From contig WGMK01000043.1 of NCBI GenBank assembly GCA_016125095.1, positions 1-37,356 of the forward strand: a stretch of DNA of 37,356 nucleotides, read 5' to 3'. This DNA comes from Candidatus Hydrogenedens sp. (GTDB lineage Bacteria; Hydrogenedentota; Hydrogenedentia; Hydrogenedentales; JAEUWI01). The stretch's first letter is position 1. The number at the start of each line of letters is the position of its first letter. The notes below the pieces were generated by a model that made no database searches, was not told where the DNA came from, and saw only the letters and a list, made by a program, of their open reading frames with translations. A program made the translations under genes and the position numbers. Shown here piece after piece: positions 8,660 to 17,411 of the stretch.

Positions 8660-9202
8660 TCACCGTCTGGAAGAAGCGTAGACACTGCCCGGTAGATACG
8701 GCAGCGGATCGACCGGTTCGCCCTGACGGCGCACTTCGTATTGCAGATGGAATCCAGTCGCCGTGCCCGTGCGGCCCACATCGCCTATCTGCTGCCCTTG
8801 GCGTACGGCATCGCCTTCGCGCACCCGTCGACGCTTGAGGTGGCCATACGCGCTTTCCAAGTCTCCCGCGTGGCTCAGGATGACGATATTGCCGTAACCG
8901 CGCTGCTCGCCCGAAAAGACCACCCGGCCGTCGGAAGTCGCATACACCGGGGTGTCTTCCGGCGCCGAAATATCGATGCCCTTGTGTAGCCGAACCTCGC
9001 CGGTTATCGGGTGTTTGCGGGGACCAAAGGTGGAGGTAATGCGCGCTTCCGGCACCTGAATCGGCCAGATCGGAGCGTGGTATGCCGGTGCTGCGGCCGG
9101 CCGCGCCGCGGTCTCACGGTGTCCCCGCGTCGCGCAGCCCGATGCCAGTGCCGCCAAGAGACAGGCGAACAGTAGTCCTTGTCTTTCGAATCGGCGCAGC
9201 AT
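8660..9202 (-). CDS. LytM/M23-type lipoprotein, probably non-catalytic
   Basis: The 180-residue protein has a lipoprotein signal (LASGC, Cys23), a short proline/alanine linker and an M23 domain (about 50-172). The first zinc motif is present (H73-x3-D77 in HKGID), as is YGHL (H121). The final HxH motif reads H152-L-Q154, so the last zinc ligand is replaced by glutamine; I checked this against the DNA (CAT CTG CAA). M23 proteins lacking zinc ligands, such as EnvC and NlpD, work as activators of cell-wall amidases. This protein may do the same at the outer membrane rather than cut peptidoglycan itself. Confidence 0.88.
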   Translation of the reverse strand: MLRRFERQGLLFACLLAALASGCATRGHRETAARPAAAPAYHAPIWPIQVPEARITSTFGPRKHPITGEVRLHKGIDISAPEDTPVYATSDGRVVFSGEQRGYGNIVILSHAGDLESAYGHLKRRRVREGDAVRQGQQIGDVGRTGTATGFHLQYEVRRQGEPVDPLPYLPGSVYASSRR

Positions 9203-9305
9203 TACGATGATGGCTTATCTCCTCGCGCGCTTATTGAATGACAGCCACGGGGAGTAATGCAAGCCCGGGGGCTCCACTTTCTTCCGGGCGAGGGAGAGGG
9301 AACCC

Positions 9306-10652
9306 ATGAGTGCCGAGGCCGTCAAGTCGAATCTACCCCCGGGCCCCACGCCTTTCCAGGCGCTCAGCCGGGGTTTGCGCTGGCACCGCGACCGCATACA
9401 CAGCGTCGTCGAGGCGCACGAACTCTACGGCGATGTCGCCATGTCGCGCTTCGGCCGCCTGACGATCATCTTCGTCGCGCATCCCGAAGCGGTCCAGGAA
9501 TGCCTGGTCTCCAAGCACCGCGATTTCCACAAGAGCCGCGCCTATTTCGCGCTGCGGCTGGTGCTGGGCCGGGGCCTGGTGACCAGCGAGGATGAATTCC
9601 ACCTGCGGCAGCGGCGCATGATTCAGCCGGCCTTCCACCGCGAACGCGTGCTCGGCTATGGCATACCGATGATCAAGTACAGCGCCGAGTTCGCCGCATC
9701 CATCGCCGACGGCCAGCGCTTCGACATGAACCGCGCCATGATGCAGACCACGCTGAAGATTGTGGGCGAGGCCCTGTTCAGCAGCAATATCGCCGACAGT
9801 ACCGACCGTGTCGGACATGCGCTGGATACCCTGATGCACATGGATGCGGTGTTCCTCAATCCGCTGGGACCGTTCATTTCGAAGCTGCCGATTCCGATCA
9901 ACACGCTGCGCAAGAAGATGACCGCAGAGCTCGACGACGTGATGTTCAATATGATTCGCGAGCATCGCGAGCGTGGCGACCAGGGCGACCTGCTTTCCAT
10001 GCTGCTGGCCGCACGCGATGAGGACGACGGCACCGGCATGACCGATAAGCAGGTGCGCGATGAGGCGGTCACGCTGTTCCTCGCCGGCCATGAAACCACG
10101 GCGAACGCACTGACCTGGACCTGGTACACCCTCTCGCAGCACCCGGAGGTGGAGGCGAAGTTTCATGCAGAGCTGGCCGAGGTGCTTGGCGGGCGTGATC
10201 CCGAGCCGAAGGACTACGAGAAGCTGGTGTACACGCGCCAGGTGCTCGCGGAAACCATGCGGCTGTTTCCGCCCGTGTGGACCGTAGCGCGCGAGGCCAT
10301 TCGCGATACGACCCTCGGCGGCTACGACGTGCCCAAGGGAGCGCAGGTGGTGACGAGCACCTACGTGACGCACCGCGATCCGCGCTGGTGGAAGGAGCCG
10401 CTGGCGTTCAGGCCCGAGCGATTCGCGCCGGGCGCGGGCGAGGGCCGGCCCAAGTTCGCCTATTATCCTTTCGGGGGCGGCAAGCGCTTGTGTATCGGCG
10501 AAGGATTCGCCTGGATGGAGGGCGTGCTCGTGCTCGCCGCCATCGGCCAGCGCTGGCGGTTCCAGGTGCCCGAGGGCCATGTGCCCGATCTCGACCCCCA
10601 CATCACGCTCCGCCCCAAGAACGGGCTGCCGATGATTGCCTGCGCACGTTAG
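9306..10652 (+). CDS. cytochrome P450 monooxygenase
   Basis: The 448-residue soluble P450 has the full set of signatures. The I-helix oxygen-binding motif AGHETT is at 260-265, the ExxR motif ETMR at 316-319, a PERF motif follows, and the heme-binding loop FGGGKRLCIGE has axial cysteine 396. It has no membrane anchor, as usual for bacterial forms, and needs separate redox partners, which are not in this window. The overall style (SRGLRWHRDRIHSV..., ETMRLFPPVW) resembles bacterial P450s that hydroxylate fatty acids or other lipids; the substrate is inferred, not shown. GAGGGAGAGGG precedes the ATG. Confidence 0.95.
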   Translation: MSAEAVKSNLPPGPTPFQALSRGLRWHRDRIHSVVEAHELYGDVAMSRFGRLTIIFVAHPEAVQECLVSKHRDFHKSRAYFALRLVLGRGLVTSEDEFHLRQRRMIQPAFHRERVLGYGIPMIKYSAEFAASIADGQRFDMNRAMMQTTLKIVGEALFSSNIADSTDRVGHALDTLMHMDAVFLNPLGPFISKLPIPINTLRKKMTAELDDVMFNMIREHRERGDQGDLLSMLLAARDEDDGTGMTDKQVRDEAVTLFLAGHETTANALTWTWYTLSQHPEVEAKFHAELAEVLGGRDPEPKDYEKLVYTRQVLAETMRLFPPVWTVAREAIRDTTLGGYDVPKGAQVVTSTYVTHRDPRWWKEPLAFRPERFAPGAGEGRPKFAYYPFGGGKRLCIGEGFAWMEGVLVLAAIGQRWRFQVPEGHVPDLDPHITLRPKNGLPMIACAR

Positions 10653-10654
10653 CC

Positions 10655-10680
10655 TTGCACGGCCCCGGTCCGGGTATAAT
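10655..10680 (+). promoter_or_regulatory. possible promoter for the phosphoesterase-acyltransferase pair
   Basis: A perfect -10 box TATAAT sits at 10675-10680, 24 bases before the ATG at 10704. The best -35 match, TTGCAC at 10655-10660, is only 14 bases away, so the -35 assignment is weak. Confidence 0.4.
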
Positions 10681-10703
10681 GGGGGGCAACCCGGAGCGAA
10701 TTG

Positions 10704-11579
10704 ATGATTCGAAGCAATATCCGCGTAAACGTGGGCGAGCCGTATTTCCGCATTCTGCAGTTGACCGATCTGCACACGGACGCGGGCGAGCGGGCCGCCG
10801 CCGAGACCTACGCGAACATTGAAAAAATGGTGGCGCGGCACCGCCCGCACTTCCTGGCGATCACGGGCGATGTCTGGTGTTCCGACGATACCCCGGGTCA
10901 GGCGTGGAACCGCATGCTGCGGGACTTCAAGTTTCTCGACACGCTGCAGGTGCTGTGGGCCTTCACGCCGGGCAACCACGACCACGCCGACGACTGGAGC
11001 ATGGTGCAGGACTGGCTCGCCGAGTCGCCCTATGCCTGCACCGAGCCCGAGCGCGGGCCGGGCAATGAGGTCATCGCCTTGTACGGCGACGATACTTCGT
11101 GCCCCCTGTGGGAATTGCTGTTCGTGAACAGCGGCCAAGCGTGGGACATGCCCGACCTGCTGAGCCTGGCCACTGCGACCAAGCCGGGGCATGTGCCTTT
11201 CCGCGAGAACCCTGTGCCTTCGATATTCTTTTTCCATATCCCATTGCGCGCCTACCAGGAAGCCATCGACCAGGGCGAGGCCATCGGCGTTGCGAAGGAA
11301 GACGTGCTCTTCACCGGCGACGAGTACGGCGAAGGGGTGAAGCTGTTCACGCTGTACGACGGCGCGCGCGCGTGTTTCTGCGGCCACAGCCACCGCAATG
11401 ATTTTTATTTCATCCGCGACGGCGTCACGTTTTCCTACGGCCGCGCCACGGGCACGGGCAGCTATGGCGACGACCTGCCCAAGGGCGCGAAGCTCATCGA
11501 GCTGGACACCGCCAGCGATCGATTCCGCTTCCGCACGGTTTTGCCGGACGGCACCGTATGGAGTCCCGATCTGCAATGA
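10704..11579 (+). CDS. calcineurin-like metallophosphoesterase
   Basis: The 291-residue cytoplasmic protein has the metal-binding motifs of the family: LTDLHTD (D22, H24), ITGDVW (D56), GNHDHAD (91-96), a histidine in FFFHIPL, and CGHSHRND near the C-terminus. The order matches eukaryotic-type PPP1R/purple-type phosphoesterases (ILQLTDLH start). GGAG is 7 bases upstream of ATG 10704; a TTG directly before it is an unlikely start. The stop codon overlaps the start of the acyltransferase gene (ATGA), so the two proteins are made together. This hints at lipid phosphate metabolism (inference). Confidence 0.9.
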   Translation: MIRSNIRVNVGEPYFRILQLTDLHTDAGERAAAETYANIEKMVARHRPHFLAITGDVWCSDDTPGQAWNRMLRDFKFLDTLQVLWAFTPGNHDHADDWSMVQDWLAESPYACTEPERGPGNEVIALYGDDTSCPLWELLFVNSGQAWDMPDLLSLATATKPGHVPFRENPVPSIFFFHIPLRAYQEAIDQGEAIGVAKEDVLFTGDEYGEGVKLFTLYDGARACFCGHSHRNDFYFIRDGVTFSYGRATGTGSYGDDLPKGAKLIELDTASDRFRFRTVLPDGTVWSPDLQ

Positions 11580-12337
11580 TCCGCACCCTGCGGGCGTCTA
11601 TCCGGTTGCCGCTCATCATGGGATGGGTGTTCTTCATGTGGGGCATGCGGATGACGCTGCGGCCGTGGCTCAAGCACAACGAGCGCCGCGACCGCCGCTG
11701 GAAGAAGTGGTGGTTTCAGAACTGGGCGCGCGGCACCTGCCGGCTCATGGGCATCCGCGTGGTTGTGCGGGGCGAATTGCCGGACGAGCCCGGCTATATC
11801 GTGTGTAATCACCTGGGCTATACCGACATCTGCGTGCTCACCGCCACCACGGGCAGCGTATTCGTGGCCATGGAAGACATCGCCGGATGGGCCGGGCTGG
11901 GCACCATCGCCAAGACCCTCTACACCATCTTCGTCGATCGCACCGACAAGACCCGCGCGGCCGAGGTGCTGCCTGCCATGCGCCATGCGATTGAGATGGG
12001 CGATCGCGTGCTGCTGTTTCCCGAGGGCGGTGTGAGCCGCGGACTCGCCGTGGACCCCTTCAAGTCGCCCCTCATCGAACCTGCGGCGCTGCTGGGAAAG
12101 CCCGTGGTGCATGCCACGCTGCACTACGAAACCCTGCCGGGCTGTCCGCCCGCCTCGGCCATCGTCGGGTGGTGGCGGCCCGAGCCCGTAGGCTTCCACT
12201 TCTGGCGGCTGCTTTCTTATCCCGGCGTCACCTGCACGGTCACGCTGGGAGTGCTGGACCCTGCCGGCATGGACCGCAAGCAGCTGGCGCTGGCGCTGCA
12301 CGAGGCCGTGGCGGCACCTTTCGAGCCGCACCCCTGA
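11576..12337 (+). CDS. PlsC-type 1-acyl-glycerol-3-phosphate acyltransferase
   Basis: The 253-residue protein has an N-terminal hydrophobic helix and the acyltransferase motifs: HX4D as NHLGYTD (H79, D84), and FPEGG at 148-152 followed by SRG. PlsC enzymes transfer a fatty acyl chain to lysophosphatidate at the membrane; related members acylate other lipids, so the exact acceptor is open. The ATG at 11576 overlaps the previous stop as ATGA, indicating translational coupling. An in-frame ATG at 11558 has no ribosome site. It converges with the MFS gene, 27 bases away, with no obvious terminator. Confidence 0.9.
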   Translation: MIRTLRASIRLPLIMGWVFFMWGMRMTLRPWLKHNERRDRRWKKWWFQNWARGTCRLMGIRVVVRGELPDEPGYIVCNHLGYTDICVLTATTGSVFVAMEDIAGWAGLGTIAKTLYTIFVDRTDKTRAAEVLPAMRHAIEMGDRVLLFPEGGVSRGLAVDPFKSPLIEPAALLGKPVVHATLHYETLPGCPPASAIVGWWRPEPVGFHFWRLLSYPGVTCTVTLGVLDPAGMDRKQLALALHEAVAAPFEPHP

Positions 12338-12364
12338 GCAAGCGCGGGTAGCGGCTGGTCCGCC

Positions 12365-13735
12365 CTACTGGTGCTGAGGCGGCTTGGGCATGCCGAGCGC
12401 GATGACGCCCGCGAACAGCATGAGGCCGATGGCGATGGCGTAGGTGCTGGGCGCGCCCAGCCGCCAATAGAGCGTGCCGGCGAAGAGCGGACCCGCCGCG
12501 CGGCCCAGCGCGCCCGCCGAGCGGAACAGCCCGTTCACCCGCCCCTGACTTTCTTCATCCGCATAGAGCGTGACGAGCGAGGTCAGGCATGGCACCGTCT
12601 GACCCATGCCGAGTGCCGCGAGGAACAGGCCGGCGTAGAGCAGCGCCTGGCTGGACCACGGCCCCGCCAACGCGATGAGCGCCAGCGCCGGCAGCATGGT
12701 GGCGAAGCCGTGCAACGCCATCCTGCGCGGCCCGATACGGTCGCCCATGCGGCGCACATAGCCCCCCTGCACGAGCGCCAGCACGATACCCACGAACAGC
12801 AGCATCGCCGCATTGCGCTGGGGACCATAGCCGAAGTAATCGGCCGCCATGAAGGTGAGCGAGAATTCCACGCCGGAGAAGGCGAAGATGAACAACAGAT
12901 AGACCGCGTTGGTGCGCGCCACGCCCGGAAACTCCGGCGTGAGAAAAAGACGGACCGGATTCAGCGTGCGCTGCACGGCTGGCGCTTCCGGACGTGCCGG
13001 GCGCGTTTCGGGCAGCCAGCGCCACACAAGCACGATATTGGCGAGCGTGAGCACCGCAGACACCAGCGCCGGCGCGCTGAAGGGATTCACCCCCCACGCC
13101 GCCAGCCCCGGGGCGAGCGCCGTCAGGTCGATGGCCGACGTGATACCGCCGATGGCCGGCCCCAGCACGAAGCCCAGGCCGAAGGCGATACCGATGACCG
13201 CCATGCCCCGCGCCCGCTGATCGCGCGGCGTCGCATCCGCCACGATGGCCGACGCGATCGAGATGTTCGCGCTGGCGATGCCGCCCAACAGCCGCGCCAG
13301 TACCAGCCACTCGAACCGGCCCGCGAAAAACCACATGCCATACGACACGAACATGGCGCCGAGCGCGCACAGCATGACCGGCTTGCGCCCGAAACGATCC
13401 GACAAACCGCCGAGCACCGGCGAGAAGCCGAACTGCAACAGCGAATACAACGAACCCAGGATGCCGCCGAACAGCACCAGCTCGCCCCAGCCCGCATCCG
13501 CCGCGCCCGTGTCCACCGTCGCCGCGGTCAGCAGGCCGTAGAACCACGCGAACAGCCCCCCCGGCGGTGACACCGCGCGGTAATATTCCAGCATGCCCGG
13601 GAACAACGGAAAGATCAGCGAGAAACCCACCAGGTCCAGGAAGAGCGTCACGAAGACAACCTTCAAAATGGACCGATGCGGTGCGCCATTCGATGCGGCA
13701 GGCTCGGGAGATGTAGTAGTCACGGCGGAAACCAT
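12365..13735 (-). CDS. MFS transporter, TetA-like drug/metabolite exporter
   Basis: The 456-residue protein has 12 predicted membrane helices and the MFS motif A after helix 2 (GLSDRFGRKPVM). The N-terminal helix LVGFSLIFPLFPGML and the repeated GRxxG loops recall the TetA/DHA1 drug:H+ antiporters. A cytoplasmic loop (about 225-250, RPARPEAPAVQR) separates the two six-helix halves. The substrate cannot be told from sequence. The start has only a weak ribosome site, so a slightly shorter N-terminus is possible. It stands alone on the minus strand. Confidence 0.9.
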   Translation of the reverse strand: MVSAVTTTSPEPAASNGAPHRSILKVVFVTLFLDLVGFSLIFPLFPGMLEYYRAVSPPGGLFAWFYGLLTAATVDTGAADAGWGELVLFGGILGSLYSLLQFGFSPVLGGLSDRFGRKPVMLCALGAMFVSYGMWFFAGRFEWLVLARLLGGIASANISIASAIVADATPRDQRARGMAVIGIAFGLGFVLGPAIGGITSAIDLTALAPGLAAWGVNPFSAPALVSAVLTLANIVLVWRWLPETRPARPEAPAVQRTLNPVRLFLTPEFPGVARTNAVYLLFIFAFSGVEFSLTFMAADYFGYGPQRNAAMLLFVGIVLALVQGGYVRRMGDRIGPRRMALHGFATMLPALALIALAGPWSSQALLYAGLFLAALGMGQTVPCLTSLVTLYADEESQGRVNGLFRSAGALGRAAGPLFAGTLYWRLGAPSTYAIAIGLMLFAGVIALGMPKPPQHQ

Positions 13736-13874
13736 GCGGGTTGCACTGGGCGCTCAGACAAGCAGCGGCGGAAAGCTCGGCCCTGCACGGCGCCAGAATT
13801 CCGCGAATCGTAGCACGAGAACAGCAACGCGCACCACTCCCCAAGACACCCTCCACCCCGACGCCGAAGGAAAG

Positions 13875-13904
13875 TTGACACGACCCCTGGTCGATCAGTA
13901 GACT
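13875..13904 (+). promoter_or_regulatory. promoter for the tRNA pair
   Basis: A consensus -35 box TTGACA (13875-13880) and a -10 box TAGACT (13899-13904) are separated by 18 bases. The first tRNA base is 14 bases after the -10 box, which is normal for a stable-RNA operon. Confidence 0.78.
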
Positions 13905-13917
13905 CTCGGATTGCCGT

Positions 13918-13993
13918 TGCCGCCTGGCCAAATTGGTAAGGCACCTGATTCTGGTTCAGGGGATTCTAGGTTCGAGTCCTAGGGCGGCAGCCA
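13918..13993 (+). tRNA. tRNA-Gln, anticodon CUG, with encoded CCA
   Basis: The acceptor stem TGCCGCC/GGCGGCA pairs over 7 bases, with discriminator G and encoded CCA (13991-13993). The anticodon stem CCTGA/TCAGG holds the loop TTCTGGT, giving anticodon CTG, which reads CAG (Gln). The T-arm has GGTTCGAGTCC. The weak U1-A72 pair is a known glutaminyl-tRNA identity feature. Confidence 0.95.
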
Positions 13994-14037
13994 TTTTTAA
14001 GCCTTCGCTATCACCGCGGCTCCCCGCCGCGTCATGC

Positions 14038-14113
14038 GGCCCCTTCATCTAGTGGTCTAGGATGCAGGATTCTCAGTCCTGTCACACGGGTTCGAACCCC
14101 GTAGGGGCTGCCA
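14038..14113 (+). tRNA. tRNA-Glu, anticodon CUC, with encoded CCA
   Basis: The acceptor stem GGCCCCT/AGGGGCT pairs over 7 bases (the first pair is G-U), followed by G and CCA (14111-14113). The anticodon stem CAGGA/TCCTG holds TTCTCAG, anticodon CTC, which reads GAG (Glu). It lies 44 bases after tRNA-Gln and is probably co-transcribed. Both tRNAs read G-ending codons, in line with the GC-rich codon use. Confidence 0.94.
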
Positions 14114-14198
14114 TTTCATGCCAAGGCCTTACGCAAGTCTGCGCCGCACACTTTAGCAGTGAAACTGAGGATTTCGGGCCACTCAAGTCAGCGCATGG

Positions 14199-14227
14199 TT
14201 GACTCCCGATTCCATTAGCCGTAAAGT
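14199..14227 (+). promoter_or_regulatory. promoter of the secreted Calx-beta/dockerin-like gene
   Basis: TTGACT (14199-14204) and TAAAGT (14222-14227) are separated by 17 bases, a good match to a housekeeping promoter. A perfect 9-base inverted repeat, GCCGTAAAG (14218-14226) and CTTTACGGC (14247-14255), overlaps the -10 box and runs to just before the ribosome site. It could be an operator. Confidence 0.6.
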
Positions 14228-14270
14228 CTCTCCGGGGCTGGGGGGCCTTTACGGCATGGGAGAAAAATGC

Positions 14271-16124
14271 ATGCGTGCTCTTGGCTTGTCGATCGTTCTC
14301 TTTTCTTTCGGTGGCATGGCGTTCGCGCAATCCTGCAATTCGCCCGAGCCGGGAATCACGGTGTGGCCCACAGACCTGTCTTTGGTGGAAGACGGTGCTT
14401 CGGTCGTGGTGCGTGTGTCTATCGACGCGCCACCGGCCGCGGGCGAAACCGTAACCATCAACTGGGCCTCCACCGACCTCACCGAGGCTACGATATTTTC
14501 GGCTGCAACGCTCGTCTTCGACGAGACCAACTGGGCATTTCCACAGGGTTTGTTGATCCTCCCCGGTGGTTCCGGAGACGGCAACGACGGCGACGTGGCC
14601 TCTTCGATTACGCCTTCGGCCGTCGTGAGCGGCGATCCGGCCTACAGCGGGTTGACCGCGCCGAACATCAACGTGACGACCCGGAACCGCGACGGGATCG
14701 CCACCATCCAGGTCGATCCCGCGAGCGGTCTGGAGTTCCGCGAGGACGGCCTGGGCGCGGAGATTTTTATTTCCTTAGGACCCGACGTGGTGCCGACGGC
14801 GGATGTTTCGGTGCTGTTTTTTGTGCCCCCCTCCTACCCCGTGCAGCTTTCGCTCGATGGGGCGACACAGCTCCCCTCGGTGTACGTGGAACTCACTGAG
14901 GCCAACGGTTACTTTAAGACCATTGGCGTCCACCCGCAGAACAACGGCCGCCGGGACGGCACGCGTTTGTTCAACGTGATCTCCACGCCTTCAACGAGCA
15001 ACGACCCGGCGTTCAATGGCATCGACCCCAACGATATCTCGGGAAGAACCATCGACGACGGCATCCCGGTCACACCGGGGGTCACGGTGTGGCCCACCGT
15101 CCTGGAGCTGGTGGAATCCCAGACCGCATCCCAAGTGTCCGTGGTGCTCAACGCCCCGCCCATGCCGGGCGAAACGGTGCAAATCGACTGGAGCTCCTCC
15201 GACACGACGGAGGCCGCGCCGTCGCCATCGACGATCGTGTTCAACCGCGGAAACTGGGATGTGCCGCAACTCGTTTACGTGCTGCCGGGCGCTGCGGGCG
15301 ACGGCAACGACGGAGATGTTTTCTTTTTGATCGTGTCGTCTGCCGTTGTAAGCGGCGACCCGGCCTACAACGGCTTGGCCGTACCGGATGTGGTGGTCAC
15401 GACGGACAACACCGACGTTGCCGCGCGCGTCTTCGCGTATCCGGCCAGCGGCCTGGTGACTTCGGAAGACGGCTCTATCAACACGTCTTTCGAGGTCTTT
15501 GCTTCACCGTCCGTTTCCCCTTTGGCCGACGTCGAGGTGACGTACTTCACGCCCACCCCTTCCGAGGTGCTGCTGTCGTTGGACGGCAGCACGCCGGCGG
15601 CTGAAGTCACGGTGATGCTGACGGCGGCCAACAGCTACACCGCCACCGTTACCGTGCACGGTCAGGCCGACAACGTGGCGGACGGGGACAGCATTTTCGG
15701 GGTCTTGGCGTACGACCCCGTGAGCACCGATCCATTCTATAACGGCACGCAGGCGGGCTATGTGTCGGGCATCAACCTGGATGACCAAGGCCCGGCGTGC
15801 GTGCGCGGACTGTTTCACGCGGCAGACCAGGATGAATCGGGCACCATTGGACTCGCGGAACTCTTGAGACTCGTCCAGTTTTACAACAGCGGTGGGTACG
15901 GCTGCCTGGGCGGCACGGAAGACGGCTTCGGACCCGGCGCCACCGATCGCCTTTGCTGCCCCCACGAAAGCGACTACTCCCAGGGTTGCCCCGACTGGAA
16001 CATAGACCTGTCCGAGTTGCTGCGTCTCATTCAGTTCTACAATGTCGACGGCTACACCGCCTGCCCGGACGACGCGACGGAAGACGGCTACTGTCCGGTG
16101 TTGGCGTTGGAAGGCGAATCCTGA
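14271..16124 (+). CDS. secreted Calx-beta-like repeat protein with C-terminal dockerin-like module
   Basis: The 617-residue protein starts at ATG 14271, 9 bases after GGGAG, giving a clean signal peptide (MRALGLSIVL...AFAQ). Earlier in-frame starts at 14199 (TTG, inside the promoter) and 14256 are less likely. Two blocks of about 240 residues repeat each other: ITVWPTDLSLVEDGA and VTVWPTVLELVESQT, GDGNDGDV and AVVSGDPAY in both, of Calx-beta/cadherin-like beta-sandwich type. The C-terminus (about 515-617) has two EF-hand/dockerin-like repeats, DQDESGTIGLAELLRLVQFYN and WNIDLSELLRLIQFYN, each with a TEDG-[FY] tail. It is a surface or extracellular protein; its binding partner is unknown. Confidence 0.85.
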   Translation: MRALGLSIVLFSFGGMAFAQSCNSPEPGITVWPTDLSLVEDGASVVVRVSIDAPPAAGETVTINWASTDLTEATIFSAATLVFDETNWAFPQGLLILPGGSGDGNDGDVASSITPSAVVSGDPAYSGLTAPNINVTTRNRDGIATIQVDPASGLEFREDGLGAEIFISLGPDVVPTADVSVLFFVPPSYPVQLSLDGATQLPSVYVELTEANGYFKTIGVHPQNNGRRDGTRLFNVISTPSTSNDPAFNGIDPNDISGRTIDDGIPVTPGVTVWPTVLELVESQTASQVSVVLNAPPMPGETVQIDWSSSDTTEAAPSPSTIVFNRGNWDVPQLVYVLPGAAGDGNDGDVFFLIVSSAVVSGDPAYNGLAVPDVVVTTDNTDVAARVFAYPASGLVTSEDGSINTSFEVFASPSVSPLADVEVTYFTPTPSEVLLSLDGSTPAAEVTVMLTAANSYTATVTVHGQADNVADGDSIFGVLAYDPVSTDPFYNGTQAGYVSGINLDDQGPACVRGLFHAADQDESGTIGLAELLRLVQFYNSGGYGCLGGTEDGFGPGATDRLCCPHESDYSQGCPDWNIDLSELLRLIQFYNVDGYTACPDDATEDGYCPVLALEGES

Positions 16125-16200
16125 GCTAACCCGGCAGGCCATGCGTTACCGATGAGATCCGAACTCCGCAGGCAAGAACCGCCGGTCAGTCTGGTGTCGG

Positions 16201-17295
16201 CTAAGGTGCCTTCGGCGGCTCAAGCCCCTTGAACTTCCGCACGAACTCGGCCGTTAGGTCGAGGTAGGTATAGCCGTGTTCATACGTGGCTTCGATATGG
16301 CTGAACTCGGCCAGCTCGTTGAAGGTGGAGATATGCAGCCAGTCCGGGTCGGATGCCATGGCCGCTTCAAAGGTGCCGCGGTAATAGGCGCCCTCCGGAT
16401 CGTCCGGATACGTCACGCCAAATTTGGTTCGGTCCTTCCAGCCAGCGCCCAGGTAGCCGCCGTTGATCGTCTTCCGGCCCGCGTTCTTGGTCTCGTCGTA
16501 GCCCGGCGAAATGGTGGCATGGTGCTGCGCGAGAATGCCGGTCTTCTTGCCTTCGGTTTCGTTGTAGGCGTCGATGTAGCCGCGCATGGTTTTCATGTAG
16601 TCCGCCAGCCCGCTGTCCTCCACGTCCACCAGCGTGTATTCCTCGAGCGAACGGAACGGGCCCAGAAACCGCTTGCCCTTTCCGCCTTCGTAGCTTCCGG
16701 AGAGAATCGGAAAGGTGTCGAAGCCATCAGCCTTCAGTTTGTCGAATACGCCGCGCCATTCTTCCGGCGTGTGGCCCCACGCCGTCCATACCATCACCAC
16801 CGGGCTCCCCTCGACCTTGAGCATGGCGGGATGATCCTTGTACCGCTCGAGGAAGTACCGCAGGTCGTGGTCGATTTCGTCGAGCGGCGCGCGGCCGTGC
16901 TCGTAGTCCACGGTGACCTTCAGGTTATGCGCCACGGCCTTCTCGAAAATCGTATCGAGCGTTTCGTTCTTGTCGCGTGACCCCGGCGCATACCACCACG
17001 ACACGGCGAGGGCGTCGATGAGCGCGCGGTTCATCTGCTGCATGTGCTTCTCGATGATGGCCGGGTCCCACGAGTTGTAGGCGCCAACCAGCGGATGCAG
17101 CCCTTCCAACTGCTCCCGGCGTCCGCCGTTCCCGAGAGGCTTCAACCAGTCATCCTCGTCGAACCAGATGTAGTAATACGCCAGCACCACTTTGTCATCG
17201 AAGGCGAATCCCTTCGAGTCCTCGCCGTCATCGACCGCGCCCGCGCTCAGCGCAGAAGCGACGCATGCAAGCATCGCAATACAAATCCGGCCCAT
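16201..17295 (-). CDS. exported glycoside hydrolase, GH99-like
   Basis: The 364-residue protein has a signal peptide (1-21) and then a TIM-barrel sequence typical of the GH99/GH71-like group. YYYIWFDEDDW is near the start, DALAVSWWYAPGS follows, and the C-terminal signature STFNELAEFSHIE corresponds to the family's FNEW...IEP region that carries a key glutamate. Known GH99 members are endo-alpha-mannosidases or mannanases; GH99-like bacterial proteins are broader, so the substrate is open. GGGAG lies 6 bases before ATG 17295; the GTG immediately before it is too close to the ribosome site. It converges with the 14271-16124 gene. Confidence 0.8.
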   Translation of the reverse strand: MGRICIAMLACVASALSAGAVDDGEDSKGFAFDDKVVLAYYYIWFDEDDWLKPLGNGGRREQLEGLHPLVGAYNSWDPAIIEKHMQQMNRALIDALAVSWWYAPGSRDKNETLDTIFEKAVAHNLKVTVDYEHGRAPLDEIDHDLRYFLERYKDHPAMLKVEGSPVVMVWTAWGHTPEEWRGVFDKLKADGFDTFPILSGSYEGGKGKRFLGPFRSLEEYTLVDVEDSGLADYMKTMRGYIDAYNETEGKKTGILAQHHATISPGYDETKNAGRKTINGGYLGAGWKDRTKFGVTYPDDPEGAYYRGTFEAAMASDPDWLHISTFNELAEFSHIEATYEHGYTYLDLTAEFVRKFKGLEPPKAP

Positions 17296-17411
17296 CACTC
17301 TCTCCCTTCAGGTTCGTTCGCCACTGTCCGCCCGGTGCCGACGGAACTATAAGCCCTGCCCCTAAACAATTGCGATTGCCAGGCCTTTCGCCAAATACGC
17401 CCTTGTCGTAA

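Noticed and set aside
9333..11576. 747-codon open frame opposite the P450 and phosphoesterase
   Set aside because: The P450 and phosphoesterase motifs on the plus strand are complete; this is their shadow.
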